Assembly (NCBI GenBank): GCA_001599595.1
Contig: BCHH01000001.1
Coordinates: 1,749,032 to 1,813,031, forward strand
Length of the DNA stretch: 64,000 nt
From: Beverwykella pulmonaria
Taxonomy: Eukaryota > Ascomycota > Dothideomycetes > Pleosporales > Melanommataceae
Direction: 5' to 3'
Below, one piece after another: positions 33,280 through 47,100 of the stretch (positions within the stretch are counted from its first letter, which is position 1; the number at the start of each line of letters is the position of its first letter). The position numbers and the translations under genes were made by a program. Below the pieces are notes generated by a model. The model was not told the DNA's origin. It ran no database searches and saw nothing but the letters and a program-made list of their open reading frames with translations.

Positions 33280-36200
33280 CTATCGATTGAACTCGATCCT
33301 ACTAATCAATTCACCACCTAATCTTGCAATCTCGTTGCAGATCGCGCCTTTATTGACTTGGATCTCCACCCCTTGGTTTTCCTGTTCCCCCTTCTCACTC
33401 TCTTTTCCGGATTGGAAGACAGGTATGCTATTCCACCCCACCTTGACTTTCCACGTTCGCGACGTTGTAACAACGGGGTTCCACAGGCCAGCAATAAAAT
33501 CCACCCTCTCAGGATCCCAGAACCAAAGTATTGCGTCACCATACACATTGTGTAAGTCTTCCGCGAACAGCACCGTGGGATTATATCCGCAGGCTTCCAT
33601 ACCCGCTGAATCATTGGCCCCCTGTTGGACCTGGAGATTCTTATACGCGGGCCTTGGTTTCTTCTTTCCTGATGCAGTATGCTTTGGTGAGAAATGAATG
33701 ACGATGTCGTAGTCCTGAGGCTGGGAAACGAAGAGGCTCTCGGGGGTGAGTGTTTCGGTTCTCTTGGGTCTCTCCAATTTCCCGTTCATGAGAGACAGCA
33801 CCTTATCGTCTTCTGCTTTCATGATATTAGTGGCAGCTTTCGCTAGAGATGTCATTCTTGCTGCCACAACTTTCTCCGGTCTTGCCTTGTTAGTCCACGT
33901 GGTCCCCTCCGTGTCCAAGTTCGTAGCTGCAAAGAGAACGACGCGGTTCATGGCAGGATCAATTCGTCGCCATGCCTCGAAGCGTGTTTGTATCTTCTCA
34001 ATGTCTTCAGATTTCATTCCTTTCGGATCAGTGCCTTCAAGATCTGTGCGATTGTTGGAAAAAGATGAAGAAAAGTCGACTATAAGTGGGACGTGTCTCC
34101 AGTCCCATCGACTAATCCAGGCTATTGTGCGAAGGAACCCGGTTGTTGCACATGAGGGGACGGGCCAGGGATGGGGTTGCAAAAAGGTGCGCACAACCAG
34201 AAGCTCAATGAGCTCAGAAGAAAAATGGGGCGATAGGAGGTGCGAGGCGAACCATTGTTTGGTCAATCTAATTGCCGGCGAAAGAGCCAGGAACCTGGTG
34301 CATAGGGTCTGTAGAACTTGAGTGTGAGCCGGGATATTCAGGAAATCGCGTTTGTACACAGCGAGAGCTGAAGCAGCAGACTCGCGGGACGGGCCATCCA
34401 GAGACTTGTCTTTGAGCTGGCGATCAAGTAAAGTAGCCTCACGGTCGTGGTGTATGCGAAGGCGGAAGGCAAATCCTGATGGTAGAATGATGTCGAGGTA
34501 GGCCTGGTTTTGTGAGGGTTGAGAAGGATTTTCGAGCCCAACGCGTGTATAATAAGCTGGTTGTGCATCGGCCAAAATATCAGTCATCTTGAGAAGGAAC
34601 GCGACCTTTGTTCTTTGAATTGCACACAAATCGTCGGGCCAACGAGCAGATCCCTCGAATTGAACGACAATCGAGGCCGGTGCATCCATGGAACTCGCCA
34701 TAGTCGTTGCTGGATATTCGACAGTGGAATAACGAAGGCGTGGGTCAGCGGCGAAAATATGCCGAATTGTGAGTGGGAGACCCTCAAGAGCTCGAAGGTC
34801 CTTTTCCAAAATAGCAAGTGCATTCATACACGGTAGAAAGCCCGCCACGCCTGATTGCCCTTGGATACGACCAGATGGAATCAGATGAGCGAATGAATCG
34901 CTCGTAAATCTTGCTTTGTCTGCTATTTGAGAACCGAGTTGTTTTGGGAGAATGTAGAGTATGATTTGCTGGAGCACCGGGGCTGAGGTGTCCTTGAGAG
35001 ACCACACTACGCTTTCAAGAATGCTCCCGTCCTTGAAACGCCTGAGCTCAGCTTTTTCGCCCCAGAATTGTCGAAAAGATGCCGCCTCCTTCTTGTTCTC
35101 TGCCGCTGGTCCATGATCCACGGCTCGGTTGGCGTTGGCCGGATCAGTTGCGATATTGACAAAAATAGATCTTTGTTGATCCTCTGGTGGTTTGGAGGAG
35201 GACAAGTCCCAGCCTCTCTCGTCCGGCATCAAAAAGGTCAATGCCGTGACTCTGTCAGTGAGCGCCCGCGTTAAAGTATTATAGATTTTGCGACATGTTT
35301 CTACCAATTCTTGATCAAAGTCCTCGCTCGTTGAGTCAAAGCCTAACGTAGACATGGGTATTTCTAAAGATGCGTCGTATCGGTACTTCAACAGGTCGGT
35401 TTTCAGGATGAATGTGGATTCGAAGTGATCAAATGTGGAGTCTGCTAGCGTCTGGATCGTTGACTTTGCTTCAAGCTGCAAGCGCGCATATGACCAAGGA
35501 GTCATCTTGAACAAAATGTTCAGGCCTCGAGGTCCATCGAAGATGATTGGAGAGGCATCTGCCTTTGGGAATGTGACATCGGGAGCTTGGAAAACATAAG
35601 GTTTCTTCGATAAGTTCTTATACGCCAGGAATTGGAGAGTCGCTTTGAACAATTGATAGCTGCTATAGCCCGTGGAGAGTGGTGATCCACTGGTTCCTGG
35701 TTTGACTTGAAGCAGTACAGCCATGGTTGCGGCCCATTCAAAATTGCCAAAGCCTCCTTTCCGGAGTGTACTTCCAAAACCACGCTGCTTCAACCAAACG
35801 CGGCCAAGGATGCATGCATCCTTGTAGGCGTCACACGACTTGTTTGTAGCGTGAAGGAGTTTGAGATATGCGGTAATGGTGGCATCAGATTGTAGTGTGG
35901 CGTTATAAAACGGGGTAGCATTGAGAGGCTTGTCTTCGGGCTCATCGTCGACGCCTTTGGGGCGCACACAATTTGAATTCGGAAGCAACTTCCTTTCCAC
36001 AAAAGTATTTTCTGGAAAGGCTGGAATAATGTGGATGCAACACTTCGAACTGGAGAAATCATTCGCGTCTCCGTCCCCGCTAGGGTTAATGACGAGGATC
36101 GGCTGCAGCTGGTTTCCGTTCAGGCAATCGAATGAGACCCTGAACTTGTGATCCTTGCACTCAATAATACCAGCTGCTAGGCAAGCTAGATAGTACGCCC

Positions 36201-36852
36201 TTTTGTAGAAGTATCGGTAGTTTAGGTAGTCTTTCTCTTGGAAGAGGGTTTTCGGCATTGTCACGACCAAGTCGATAGTCAGGCTGTCATCCGCTCGTGT
36301 TGCAATTTTCAGCGGGTAACTTCCAGTTGCATTTATGCTAGTGGGGCGTTCGTATTGCAACTTGTACTTTGCGTCTTTCGGCGGGCGCGGATTTGGGAAG
36401 GGTATGACTATCCCGTGGGACTTCAGTGTTGTCTCAGCTTCGGGAATCTAAGAAGAGTTAGTTGAGCTGTAGCGTGAGTCTATTTTGGAGGGACGTACTG
36501 AGACAGGTGCGCGACTAGGAAGCTGCTCGATTATACCCTTGAGCGTGCGCATCGCATTCTCCGCTGGGGCTTCCTTCTTTCCGTACCTTGGCTTGACCTG
36601 CTGCAGCAGCTCGTCCACCTGGAGCTTGAACATATTGGACTTGTACACTTCGGCCGTGTACACGCCATCCTGGATCGTCTGATCCTGTTTCTTGTGAGGC
36701 CTTCCACCATCTTGCGGATGAGAGCTTGCGGTCTGCTTTCCCAGCGTTGATCCATTCTCCTTCTGTTTTCCATTGTCAACGAGTCTGATCTCACTTCCAA
36801 TACCCTCTGCACTATGCTGGAGCTTCCTTCTTTTCGTCGCGGGCGGCGCCAT
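33280..36852 (-). CDS. UTP22: U3 snoRNP / SSU processome protein UTP22 (Nrap)
   Basis: Nucleolar protein needed for 18S rRNA processing and a bridge to the Rrp7/CK2 (UTP-C) module in yeast. Two exons, 36852-36499 and 36447-33280, giving 1173 residues, near the usual 1,100-1,240. The N-terminus is basic and nuclear-type (MAPPATKRRKLQ). Exon 2 begins IPEAETTLKSHGIVIPFPNP. Nrap landmarks include ERPTSINATGSYPL, the poly(A)-polymerase-like fold segments KQRGFGSTLRKGGFGNFEW and GYSSYQLFKATLQFLAY, then RRFKDGSILESVVW and the conserved end of the nucleotidyltransferase-like repeat. All segments are in one open frame. It is divergent from the cystathionine gamma-synthase gene with 297 bp between start codons. 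Confidence 0.93.
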
Positions 36853-37149
36853 TGTTGATGCTGTTTGGTGTTCGTGAGCCGCAGGTCGAAAATCAAAATG
36901 GTTGAGGTTTTCTGCGTGGCTTATGCAAGGTGACCCGTGCATGTGGCTGAAGTGCTTATCGATAAGTAATTTTTCTCCGCGACTGCCGAAATCGGAGCTA
37001 GTGCATGACGGGTCCTTACGCCTAAGGCGTTGGCATTGCCATCGTGGCACGGCGTCTTTTCAAGTCCTTATTCATACATTAGTTGCTCTCGCTTCCTTTC
37101 TATTACTTCTCCCTAGAAATCCTATCATTGAGCGAAGTTGCTATTCGAA

Positions 37150-39286
37150 ATGGCATTCGAAAATGATGTCGACGTGGGGGAAACCCTCCCACCAATGACT
37201 GAGCACGTGAGTCACCAATTCACTTTCTTATGGTCGGAGCTTCGCTGACAGTGTATCGAGGCCGTGAGTGTCTCGCTACCCACATGGAGAGCAAATGTAG
37301 GATACGAGGAAGGTGAAGAATGGGTACTCAGCAAGATGAAAACCGGGTACCCGAGGTAAGTGTCGCTTGTGTGTTAAGACAACTTCGCTAATGGATTAAG
37401 ATTCTTCGTACACAAGTCGATCGAGCGATTTGCTGTCGATATAGTCGAAAAATATGGAAACTCTGGCGAACGAGCCATGCTCTTTCCCTCTCATGCTACT
37501 GCATCTCGATGTCAAGAGTTCTTCAATCGGCAAGCCCCAGAACTAGATCAACAGCAAGTACGAGTTCTAGATCTAGTTCCTGGCGCAGAGAAAGCACGAT
37601 CGAAGGAGCTAGCAATGATATCCCCAAAGATATCTGCGGTGCTGTTTCCCAAGGACAAGTTCAGCATTGCAAAGACCTACTGGCAGCACTCTGGTGATGG
37701 GATCTCTAGTCGACGAGCAGAGTTCTGCCACAACCTGTTCAAGAAAGGCATTCTTGTCGACTGTACAACTATTAGTGATCCCGCTCGCTTCTGCAAAGGC
37801 CCAAGACGGTACCAGAAGAAGACATCTATCGACATCAGCAGCTCAACAGACAAGCCCAATGGTATCGCCGAAACCCAGGATCCAACTCAATTCGTGGAAG
37901 AGAGATTTGGAAGGAATTTAGATCTGTCATTGACCAGAAATGCGAAGTTGGCTGTGCGTCGACGTATTGCAGGGTCCTTGACCGCAGATGTTGGACTACC
38001 CGAAGCATTGACATTGGAGAAAGATGTTGAGAGGACCAGAAAGGTCGCCGGTTTCTCAGAAGACGACGTTTATCTATACCCCTGTGGGATGAACGCGATC
38101 TTCAACGCTCATCGGAATGCATTGGCAACCAAAGGTCAACTGAAAAGCATTGTTTACGGGTACGGATAGAAAAGACAGCGACAGAACAGCATACTAACTA
38201 GCCCAGGTTTCCCTACATAGATACGCTTAAGATTGTCGAAAAGTTTGGTCCCGGATGCTTGTTCTATGGATTCGGTTCATCAGAAGAGTTGGACGACCTG
38301 GAAAAGCGACTGGAGGGCGGCGAGAAATTTCTCGCTCTCTTCACGGAGTTTCCCGGAAATCCACTTCTACGAACTCCTGATCTCGAGCGCATCCGGAGTC
38401 TTGCAGACAAATATGACTTCTACGTGGTCATCGACGAAACCATTGGAAACTTCCTCAATGTGAATGTCCTCCCATATGGGGATATCATCGTTAGCAGTCT
38501 TACCAAGGTGTTCAGTGGTGATAGCAATGTTATGGGAGGAAGGTATGTGCAAGACCCCACCAGAAATTCCATTTACTTACCTCCAGCAGTCTCGTTCTGA
38601 ACTCGAAAGGGAGATACTATGATAAGCTTAAGCGTACCTGGGAGCAAGATTATGAAGACAATCACTGGGCCGAGGACAGCATCTTCCTTGAACGCAACAG
38701 CAGAGACTTTGTCTCACGCATTGAACGCACAAACGCCAATGCCGAGACCATTTGCGATATCTTGCGTGCGCATCCGCGTGGTAAGGATCTCCCTGGCATG
38801 ACTACCGTAAACGTTGCCGTCTAAGTGATTTTCCAGTGAAGCAATTGAACTACCCAAAGTATAGCGATACAAAGCATTTCTATGACAAGTGTCGTACGCC
38901 GAATGGCGGATATGGGGGACTTCTGTCGGCCACCTTCTACACGAAGGCGGACGCGGTGGCCTTTTTTGACAACCTCGATACCGTCAAAGGGCCTAGCCTA
39001 GGCACCAACTTCACCTTGAGGTGTGTCAAGTTTGCAGCCTTCCCTATGTGTCCTGTAACACGTGTATACTGACAGCGTGGCAGCTCGCCTTATGTGATAC
39101 TAGCTCATTATGGAGAACTGGATTGGGTAAGTAAATGTTGAGATGCAGGTGAGAAGTTTCCACTGACATCCACAGTGCGCATCATGGGGTGTTGACGCAA
39201 ACCTGGTTCGATTCAGCGTGGGCCTAGAAGAGACGAGCAAGTTGGTCAAGATATTTTCACATGCTCTCGACGCAATGTCGAAATGA
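37150..39286 (+). CDS. Cystathionine gamma-synthase (PLP-dependent)
   Basis: Transsulfuration/methionine-pathway enzyme making cystathionine from cysteine and an O-acyl-homoserine. Eight exons: 37150-37206, 37261-37355, 37401-38159, 38207-38542, 38590-38780, 38837-39020, 39084-39126, 39176-39286, 591 residues. It has the fungal layout with a long N-terminal extension before the Cys/Met-metabolism PLP domain. Marks: [60 protein letters not shown] (cofactor Asp) and the PLP-lysine SSLTKVFSG. The end is [10 protein letters not shown] followed by the family-typical helix. Every exon join keeps frame. Exon 2 could also start 9 bases earlier (after tgacag), but the chosen join gives the usual [10 protein letters not shown]. 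Confidence 0.92.
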
Positions 39287-42200
39287 TGGGGAGATTAGTC
39301 CGTAAATCGATTACCAAGATGGAAACCTTGTAGCATAGAGAGAACGTTACGGTATTATGGCAAGAAATAGTTGTTTTGCAGCCAAGATAAGAGTTACTCC
39401 GTGCCAAACAGCATTTTCCGACGAACAACAAAGGTGATGTTCAAATGAGGTTGTTGAAACGGAGCACTCATTTCGTTTCGCGGGCCGCTAGTTTCTTAGC
39501 CGTTATGCTAACTACAACAGCACCGTGGCCCGGGGTTCTCTATTTTCGGACTACGCGAGGCAGAATCGCATTTCTACTTCGACGTGAGGCGTCAGTTGCG
39601 CTCTGGACGCAATTCTCACTAGACGTCATGCAACGGCGAGCTTACCTTCATGCGTGCCGTTTCCGCTGCTACCCTGCGTGGGCGCGTAGGTCGTCTTCGG
39701 TTCATTCACACCACTTCCAAGGTTAGGTTCCCGTCTCATCACATCACTTCATCAGTTTATCAACACGTGACCCTGTTACATATGTGGACTCGGGGCCGTG
39801 AGGCCGTACTCACCTGTTGTGCATTGCGATACGCCAGCCCTGCCCAGATTCAGGTGCAATGCGGACATTATTCTCAACGGTGATTTCCATGAACAAGCAA
39901 TATGTTTCCTGTTTACTCGGTACCAGACAATTGGGACAGGGAAGCCCTCGCGAACCTGCATCGAAGCTCTCCTGATGATGACTTGACATGCGCATTTCGC
40001 GACAGCCATCCTTTGTACGAAATGTGACAGATGGCATGTTTCTGCATGCATATGCACTCTGAACGTGCACATGTGGCAGTATCAAAGGTGATCTGGAACC
40101 TGTTTGAGAGTCGATCATAATGTGTCGGATCTGCTGCGGAGGAGTAATGCTGACTCCCCGTATGGCTGTGGACAAGGTCATACATATTCCCGAACGTCGC
40201 AAAACACCCCTGCGTAGGCGTCCACACAGACAAAGAATTGCACTCGTGCTAACGTTTACGCGGGATAGCAGGGGCCATTTTTCTCGTTAATTGTTTCTAC
40301 ACATGGACGAACTACAGTTCTCCAAAGGGCTAGCTCCATAACTTCAGTCCATGTTCACCAACTCATCCGGGATTCTGCGATTTGGAATTGCTATGTGGCG
40401 CTCAGCACGGCTCTTCAATACACCTGTTCTGTCGGCTATTTGCCATTTCGTATTGGGTGGCGCTCGCGCCATTGTTGCGATACGCAAATGATCTGTTGAC
40501 CCTCGAGCCGCTGCGTGAGCCAATCTTGCAGGAACCCGAATTTATCTGGCGGGACTGCGCCACGCTTCTCCCCGACATGGCTCAAACATGGCCAAAGATG
40601 GATTCCTCTGTGGGGTAGTAAGATGCGTCAAGGATGAACGAACGTGATCTCCTCGAGCATCACGTGTCTGGACGCCATGATGGCGTAGCACTCTCCGGCT
40701 GTCCAGAGATAGGTGCCACTTTGCGACTTGAGGTGTCGTTGAGGCGTTGTCAAACAGCATCAACGAAGACCGCCTTCAGACGTGATATCTTCGCGAGAAC
40801 AAGATGCTGCACCGCATTGCGTCGGAAATTCTCCGAACAGCGGCATTGCTCATCATATGTTTGGTACCCGGAGTCTGCAAAACGCAGTGCCACCTATTGC
40901 GACCACTATACCGGCCGTCAAGAATCGGTTTCCGGCAGCGCGGTGCCCCTGGGATACATCTTCCAGCCTTACGTCAGTACGGCGTCTTCACCCTTTCCCC
41001 TGCTGCGGCCCCTTCTCGCTACTTGTTTGGGCGTACGGCAGCATTTTACGCACAATGGTACTCAATCGGGTCATCCGGGCACTTTGAGATCGGCGACCAG
41101 TCTCTATCCCCAGCTGTTTTTTGAGGTTTGGCGTAGAGTTGCAGCAGTCGCTCGGGCCCGACAATGGAGCTCTTTGGCCTTGTCTTTCTGTGATGATGTT
41201 CAATCTGCGGAGTCTGTTGGACCGAGATTGTTGCCAAACGGTTGTTAGAATCTGGCATCGGACTCGATCGGACCGTCGGACGACGTTCTTCGGGCCCGTG
41301 GCGACGTCAACAGTTTGGACTCGGCGGCGTAGAGGGGCGGAAATTAGCGACCTCGACCCCTCTCCATTGATCACACATCAGCCGTCTTGTTTCGATGGTC
41401 ATCCTGCTGTACCCCCCTTCTGCACGCTCCCAGTCGTCGCGTTCTGTACTGTAACAGGAGCTGCCGCGCTCGCTTCCATGTGGCTTCGAGAAGAGCGGCC
41501 CTGGCCGTTCTGGATGCGATATGCGGCGTCGGGCATTCCGCCGTCGACATTGATCGGGAGGAACCGTGCAGCCAGAGAGGTCTTAGACTGAGAAGACCGA
41601 TCAGCATAGCAGAGGGCGGGTTGTCGATGGCCTGCCGACACATGTCCAAACAACGATCGCCGTAGCTGGGCTTCGTTATGCCACCATTCCCCGACGAGGC
41701 TTGGAGGTAGAGCAGCGGCGCGCACGCGCCTCATCTCTCACCTATTTTTTCGCGGCTCGTGGGCCACTTACCGCCCGACAAGGCTCCTTGAAACACCAAG
41801 CTGTGTATGGCAGTCTTCTCGCCCGACACGTCCAAATCCAGCCCGCCACCAACAGTGCTGGATATGGAAAGAAGATGCTTCTCTGTTTGGCTTCACCAAA
41901 GCCTTTTGGCATGGACGCGCTGCAGCCCGCCGCGCAGCCCGCAAGCGGCATACATATTACCACAGTGCTGCACATAGCAGGAGCTTGGAAAACGCTCGCA
42001 TGCTCGGGAGAACGTAGGCGTTCGGCGGTGTGTGTGTGTGGCGTGGATCTGTTGGTTCGTCAGTTCGCTCCTTTGCCCTTTGTCGGCTTTCCCTGCCTGG
42101 GGGCCGTCTTCAATGCCCCTCTCATCAACGCAGTGCGCGGAGAACACCATGCTCGCCTCACCCTTGGACCCAGCATGCCTCGCCCCACCCTTGTCTTCGC

Positions 42201-42570
42201 GCGCGTGCACCCTGCACTAACGGCCGGGAGCTTTGCTGGTCCGCAGGTGCCGGGGCCCCCAATCCTTCAAGGCACCGACCATTCACCAGCCGCTGTGCCG
42301 GGAAGCTGTTGGATTCGACTAACGCTGGTAAGTTACTGGAGCTCAGATGTCCTATACCAGTATATACCCTCAGAAGCCCCGGTTATGGCCGCCTGCGCCT
42401 CTTGAAGTCAAGATCAATGCCGGATTCTGCCTTGCCACCTCTCTTGCTCCTCCTTCCATAAGGCCGCTATAAACCCAAGAGGATTGATCCGATCGAGGTA
42501 CACAAAATGTATGTTTACCCCCACTCTAACCCTCGACCACTTAACACATGTTGTCCTCCGCCTGTTGATC
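39287..42570. other. 3.3-kb region without recognisable genes upstream of the Con7-like regulator
   Basis: No gene I can support. Several frames are open by chance, the longest 234 codons at 41701-42405, with Ser/Arg/Pro/Cys-rich products and no domain. The composition is fairly even, without the tandem arrays seen near 20 kb. It may contain a long promoter and leader for the regulator at 42571. Confidence 0.45.
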
Positions 42571-44049
42571 ATGACCCCTCGGTCTCCCAAACAACAACCC
42601 AAGACGACCACCATCTCACGTAGACTTAGAATTCGCACCGATCAAAATCTATCCATCCAGCCGCCAGAGCTCCAGCAACTGAGGGATCTACGTTCTCGTC
42701 GCGCCGCAACTCTGTCCTCGAATCGCCACATATCTGTCAATTATCAAAGTCCACAGTCGCAACCTGTCTGGAATCCTTCTCAGGTCCTCAATCAGTATCC
42801 ACGTAGCAACACCTCGCATCCTACTGGACCAGAACAAAACCCGCAGTCTAGTCTGCTTCTTTCCCAATCGCTAAACTTCACTCCATACCATTCTCCACAA
42901 CGATCACCTACAGAGCTTCTGCCAGTGTCCACTAGACCAGAACCCGAGAGTTACGAAGTCCAGCACACATCCAGCTCACATCTTCTTCCATCCCCGTTAC
43001 CTTCACATTCTGGCCACCACAGTGCCACAGAGTACGAATTACGTCTCTCGACAGAACCTGAACATCTTCAGAACCCTTCCGTGGAATTGCAAGATATGAG
43101 GTAGAAAATTTCACTTTCTTTTCAGAATACCCAAATTGCTGACCAGATACTAGCACATTGGGATTCATGATGCCTGCGCCGTACGGAATTCCCGACCACT
43201 ATGGGTCTCCGCCTTCAGACTACCCACCAATGAGCCATCAACAGTACGCAGACCCAAAGCCCCCGAGCTCAGGACCATACGCAGCCTCGTATGCCTCCAG
43301 CCCAAGTCTGCACAGTCAAAATCAGCAAAGAAGATCAGGCGAACACCCAGTGCTACCACCGTACCAACCATCATCTGTCCCACGGAGCCCATACCAGCAG
43401 ACATTGGGCCCTATGCGCGCAAGCCCGACACCTATTAGCTATCCACCATCGTCCAACGAATCTGTGCCCATGTCAAGTTCGGCCTCACATACCTACTCTT
43501 ATCCTGCTGTTCACGCAAACCTGCCAGGACAGAATCTCAACACATTAGGAAGCAACACATCTAGCTACCCACCGTAAGTTGGAAACCTAGTTTTGAGTCT
43601 TACATCAGAATCTGACACTGCCTAGACCACCAATTTATCCCCCAACCAGTTACGAAATCAGTGGCTACAACCCCCTCCCCACCACCATGTATCCAGCCTC
43701 GACGACAGCCGCTCCGTATCCGTCGTACGACCCTCCGTCCGGCCTCGCTCCCCCAACTGCCGGCAGCGTTCCTGGTCTTTCCTCATCACCTGGTAGCCAG
43801 GGCAATGGTGTAATGCCTCGTGTTTTGAACTCGCGCCCCAAGCCTCAATGCTGGGAGCACGGCTGCAACGGACGACAATTTTCGACCTTCAGCAACCTAT
43901 TACGGCACCAACGGGAGAAGTCCGGTACAGCAGCCAAGAGCTATTGTCCGAGATGTGGGGCGGAATTTACGCGCACGACGGCCAGAAACGGCCACATGGC
44001 CCACGAGAAATGCAAGCAGCAACGACGGGCGTCAGATTCGAGCAGGTAA
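42571..44049 (+). CDS. Con7-like C2H2 transcription factor
   Basis: Probable nuclear regulator, similar in its DNA-binding end to the Con7 family that controls conidium and infection-structure development in several ascomycetes. Exons: 42571-43100, 43154-43573, 43626-44049. Most of the protein is Pro/Ser/Gln/Tyr-rich and disordered. The C-terminal 70 residues hold the zinc-binding part: [20 protein letters not shown], then [19 protein letters not shown], with the conserved [20 protein letters not shown] link. A second in-frame ATG at 42511 would add 20 residues; exon 1 is poorly conserved in type, so the N-terminus is uncertain. The stop at 44047 overlaps a canonical donor (ag/gtaagc), so a spliced form ending at 44157 is also possible. 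The Con7 assignment comes from memory of the family motif. Confidence 0.75.
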
Positions 44050-44157
44050 GCGGTAGGGCTGAGCATGAAACGCTCGGGCTAACCGCGATACTTCTCTTAC
44101 TGCGCATTGAGCATTGAGAGCACCATGGCTCTCCTGATTTCCGCGGCGTTCGGCTAG

Positions 44158-47100
44158 TCATGGAGGAGGAGTAGGAGGAGGAGGAGTGCATGGCACGGCA
44201 AGGGACAATAGGGAGGCAATCACAAGTGCATTGGGGAAAAATATCAAGGAGTCTTTTCGCATCAAGACATCTATTTTCCGACTCGCATTCGATCCTCCAG
44301 CCCCGGGGCCGCATCCCATCTGAAGAGACGCGCGCCCCAGGGCGGTCCCGAAGGAGCCGTGGACGGCATATACGAATCTGCCTCTTACGATTTGAAATGT
44401 TTGGGGTCATACATCATATGGCAAATATAAAGGTACACATACAAGACTTAGAGCTACACATGCATCAGGACCGGCGTTCTCCTCAGCAGCGTTTTTGCAT
44501 TTTGCCAATTTATCTATTTCTGTTCTTATCATTCTCGCACCTGCACCATACATATTTTGTCCCCTTATTTTCGTTTCACTCTGCATCCCATCCCATCATC
44601 TTTGCACGGATGGTGTTGGACAGTTTTTTTATATCTCAGGGGTTGGGTTTAGGTGAGGTGAGGTGAGGCAAACTCAAGCGCTGAGACTGCTTCATGAAGC
44701 CAATTTTGTCCGTTTGGGAATGCTGCGCACAGCTGTCAGTCTGAGCGAGTCTGCGGTGCTCGCTCGTTCACGAGCGATGCAACTGTCAGCGGCGATGGAT
44801 TCAATGGCGTTGATCACCTGCAGGGACACGGTTGCGCAAAAGTGGCCGGCCTGCAGCGCGCAGCCAAAAGCTCATGGGGCGGGGGGCGGGGAGATTGGGC
44901 CCAACGAACGAGGGAGGTTGCATCAGAAAAGACCCGCAGCGAGCGGCTCTTGCTCACAACAGCCGGTTCCGGCAATACAACTCTGCACCTTTGCGGGTTG
45001 CGACGAAGAAATGAACAAGTTTCCAACGATCTATCAACTTCCCCCTTTCGTCATGATGAACTCACACTCTTCTGATGGATACGCGTTCTGGTTTCACTTG
45101 CTCACCAGTCCCCTTTCGCTTGTTTTCCAAATCGAGACGATGTCGCCTGCGGGGCGCGGACCACACACTCTCACGGACAAAAGCAGGTGAGCGGTCTTTC
45201 CACGAATATTCGTCGTCGGTAATTCTCCCCAATCGAAACTAAATGCCCCTCTCCCACACGAAATGAGTAACGTGAGATTCGTGCGATAGGGACCAAAAGG
45301 GAATATCGATTTCCAAACGGAATATATGGGGCGGGAAGCCTTGCGCAAAGTGAGCGTATGAAAATGGCAACCACCGCGTTCGACTTCGCCGACTCCGAAA
45401 TTTGCACATCGGTGTTAGACGCATCTTTAGAAAACCGCCTAACAGAGACTCGTGCCAATACGACGTGTGAAGATACAGTATCAAACTTACTCGCGCCTCT
45501 TCCTGATCTGGCTGGGAAATGCTTCCGCTTAGCAGTTCTAACCTCCCATGAGGAAATAGCTTTTTATATTTAGAAAAGCGGACCAATCGCGAGCTAGATA
45601 CTCTGCAAACTAGCCTTAGTGGTGTGGAGACATGCACGCTACGAACCTCTGCCTGGAATACTTTACTCCAGTGCAGGATAGCTTCTTGGCTCAAAGGCGA
45701 CAGCAGATTTTGGCCTAGAAATTGCAAATTGTGAATTGTATTCTCTTTCAGGAAGGCGGTAGACCAGCCTATTGGCCGTCGATGTCGGTGCGCTCCCTAG
45801 GCGGTGGTGCATGCCAAGGCCCTTTCTGTCTAAGACCAATCCACCTCCCTCACGGGCAAGACGTGTCAGAAGACGTCTGCAGGGAAACGTCACTCTTTGT
45901 TGGATGACGCTCGTTTAAGTATGCAGCGCTCGACGCGGCCACATAATGGAACGCCCTGCGTGTGCAAGAGTCACCGAAGAGGTGAGTCTTGCATACATCA
46001 TCGGCAACCGGGAGGGACCAGCAATCCACGTTTCGAGTAAGCCGCCCGCGCTTGGGCCGATGGGTTCACAGGTTTGGGAGCGAGGATTGTTACATTGATC
46101 ACGGTCTGTTTCTCGACCGACCGACTTGCAATGCCATTGGCGATATCAAGCGAGCTTGTCCCTGCAAGCGACCAAGGTTTTCGCGTTTTTGCCATCGCAA
46201 AGACCATTACATGAAACGCGTTCTGACTCTGGGTAATATTGTTGCAAGACGTTATGTGATGTCGACGACCTACCCTAGACCGCCCTTCCCGGCCCGCGAG
46301 GTGAACAGAGAATTGGGTAACCTGCGCGCTGCTCGAGCTTCGATGTGAGTGGCTAGCATCGCATGGCTGCGCCGCAGTTAAAACAGAGTGCTGACATACT
46401 TGGGTCAGTTAAGCTGACGTTGACGACAAGAGTTTGCGAGGGTGGTGCGATTAAGACAGCGGTAACTCCGGCGGCGGGGACGGATCCGCGGGAAGGATGT
46501 CGAAGCAGCTCACGGGGTGAAAGCCCTCTTGATGATGCTGCAAGCCACTTCCATGTCGAACAAATTGTACGGGGAATGGTTCGACCGCTCGCATCACAAG
46601 TGAAGTCTTGCTGCAGCCCGATAGTAAGATGGCGTAGGGCTGCGTTTTGTGTCACGAAGGCGCTCCCACAAAAGCCATGCTGGTCGCCTGATGCTTGTTG
46701 CCGTGGGCAAACTTGGTGCTGCATTGGTTGGGCGTTAACCCGTTCTGAAGACAGTTGGTAGAAGATAGACCCATTTTCCAGGTGAGACTTCTGTGACCAC
46801 AGGGTACATCTCTGCCTCTTACCAGCAAATGCCGCATCTCTGCCTCTTACTAGCAAATGCCGCATCTCTGTGCGGTACGGACGGCATGCACGAACATACG
46901 ATTTCGCACACACAGCAACGAGTCCTGGTCCCTGCTGTGGCCAAGAGGCCAATTGCTGCGAGGAGACGTTGGTGATTTGGAAGAGCATCGACATGATGCT
47001 GCAGGGAAAGAAAGCCCTTGGATGTCGAGTCGTGTCACCTGTCGCGCGAGCGCTAAACCAACCAACACCCAACCAATGTCTCGTGCGGTGCGGGGTCCTT

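Noticed and set aside
41701..42405. 234-codon open frame on the plus strand
   Set aside because: No domain, low-information composition, and other frames in the same stretch are also long. Not enough to call a gene.
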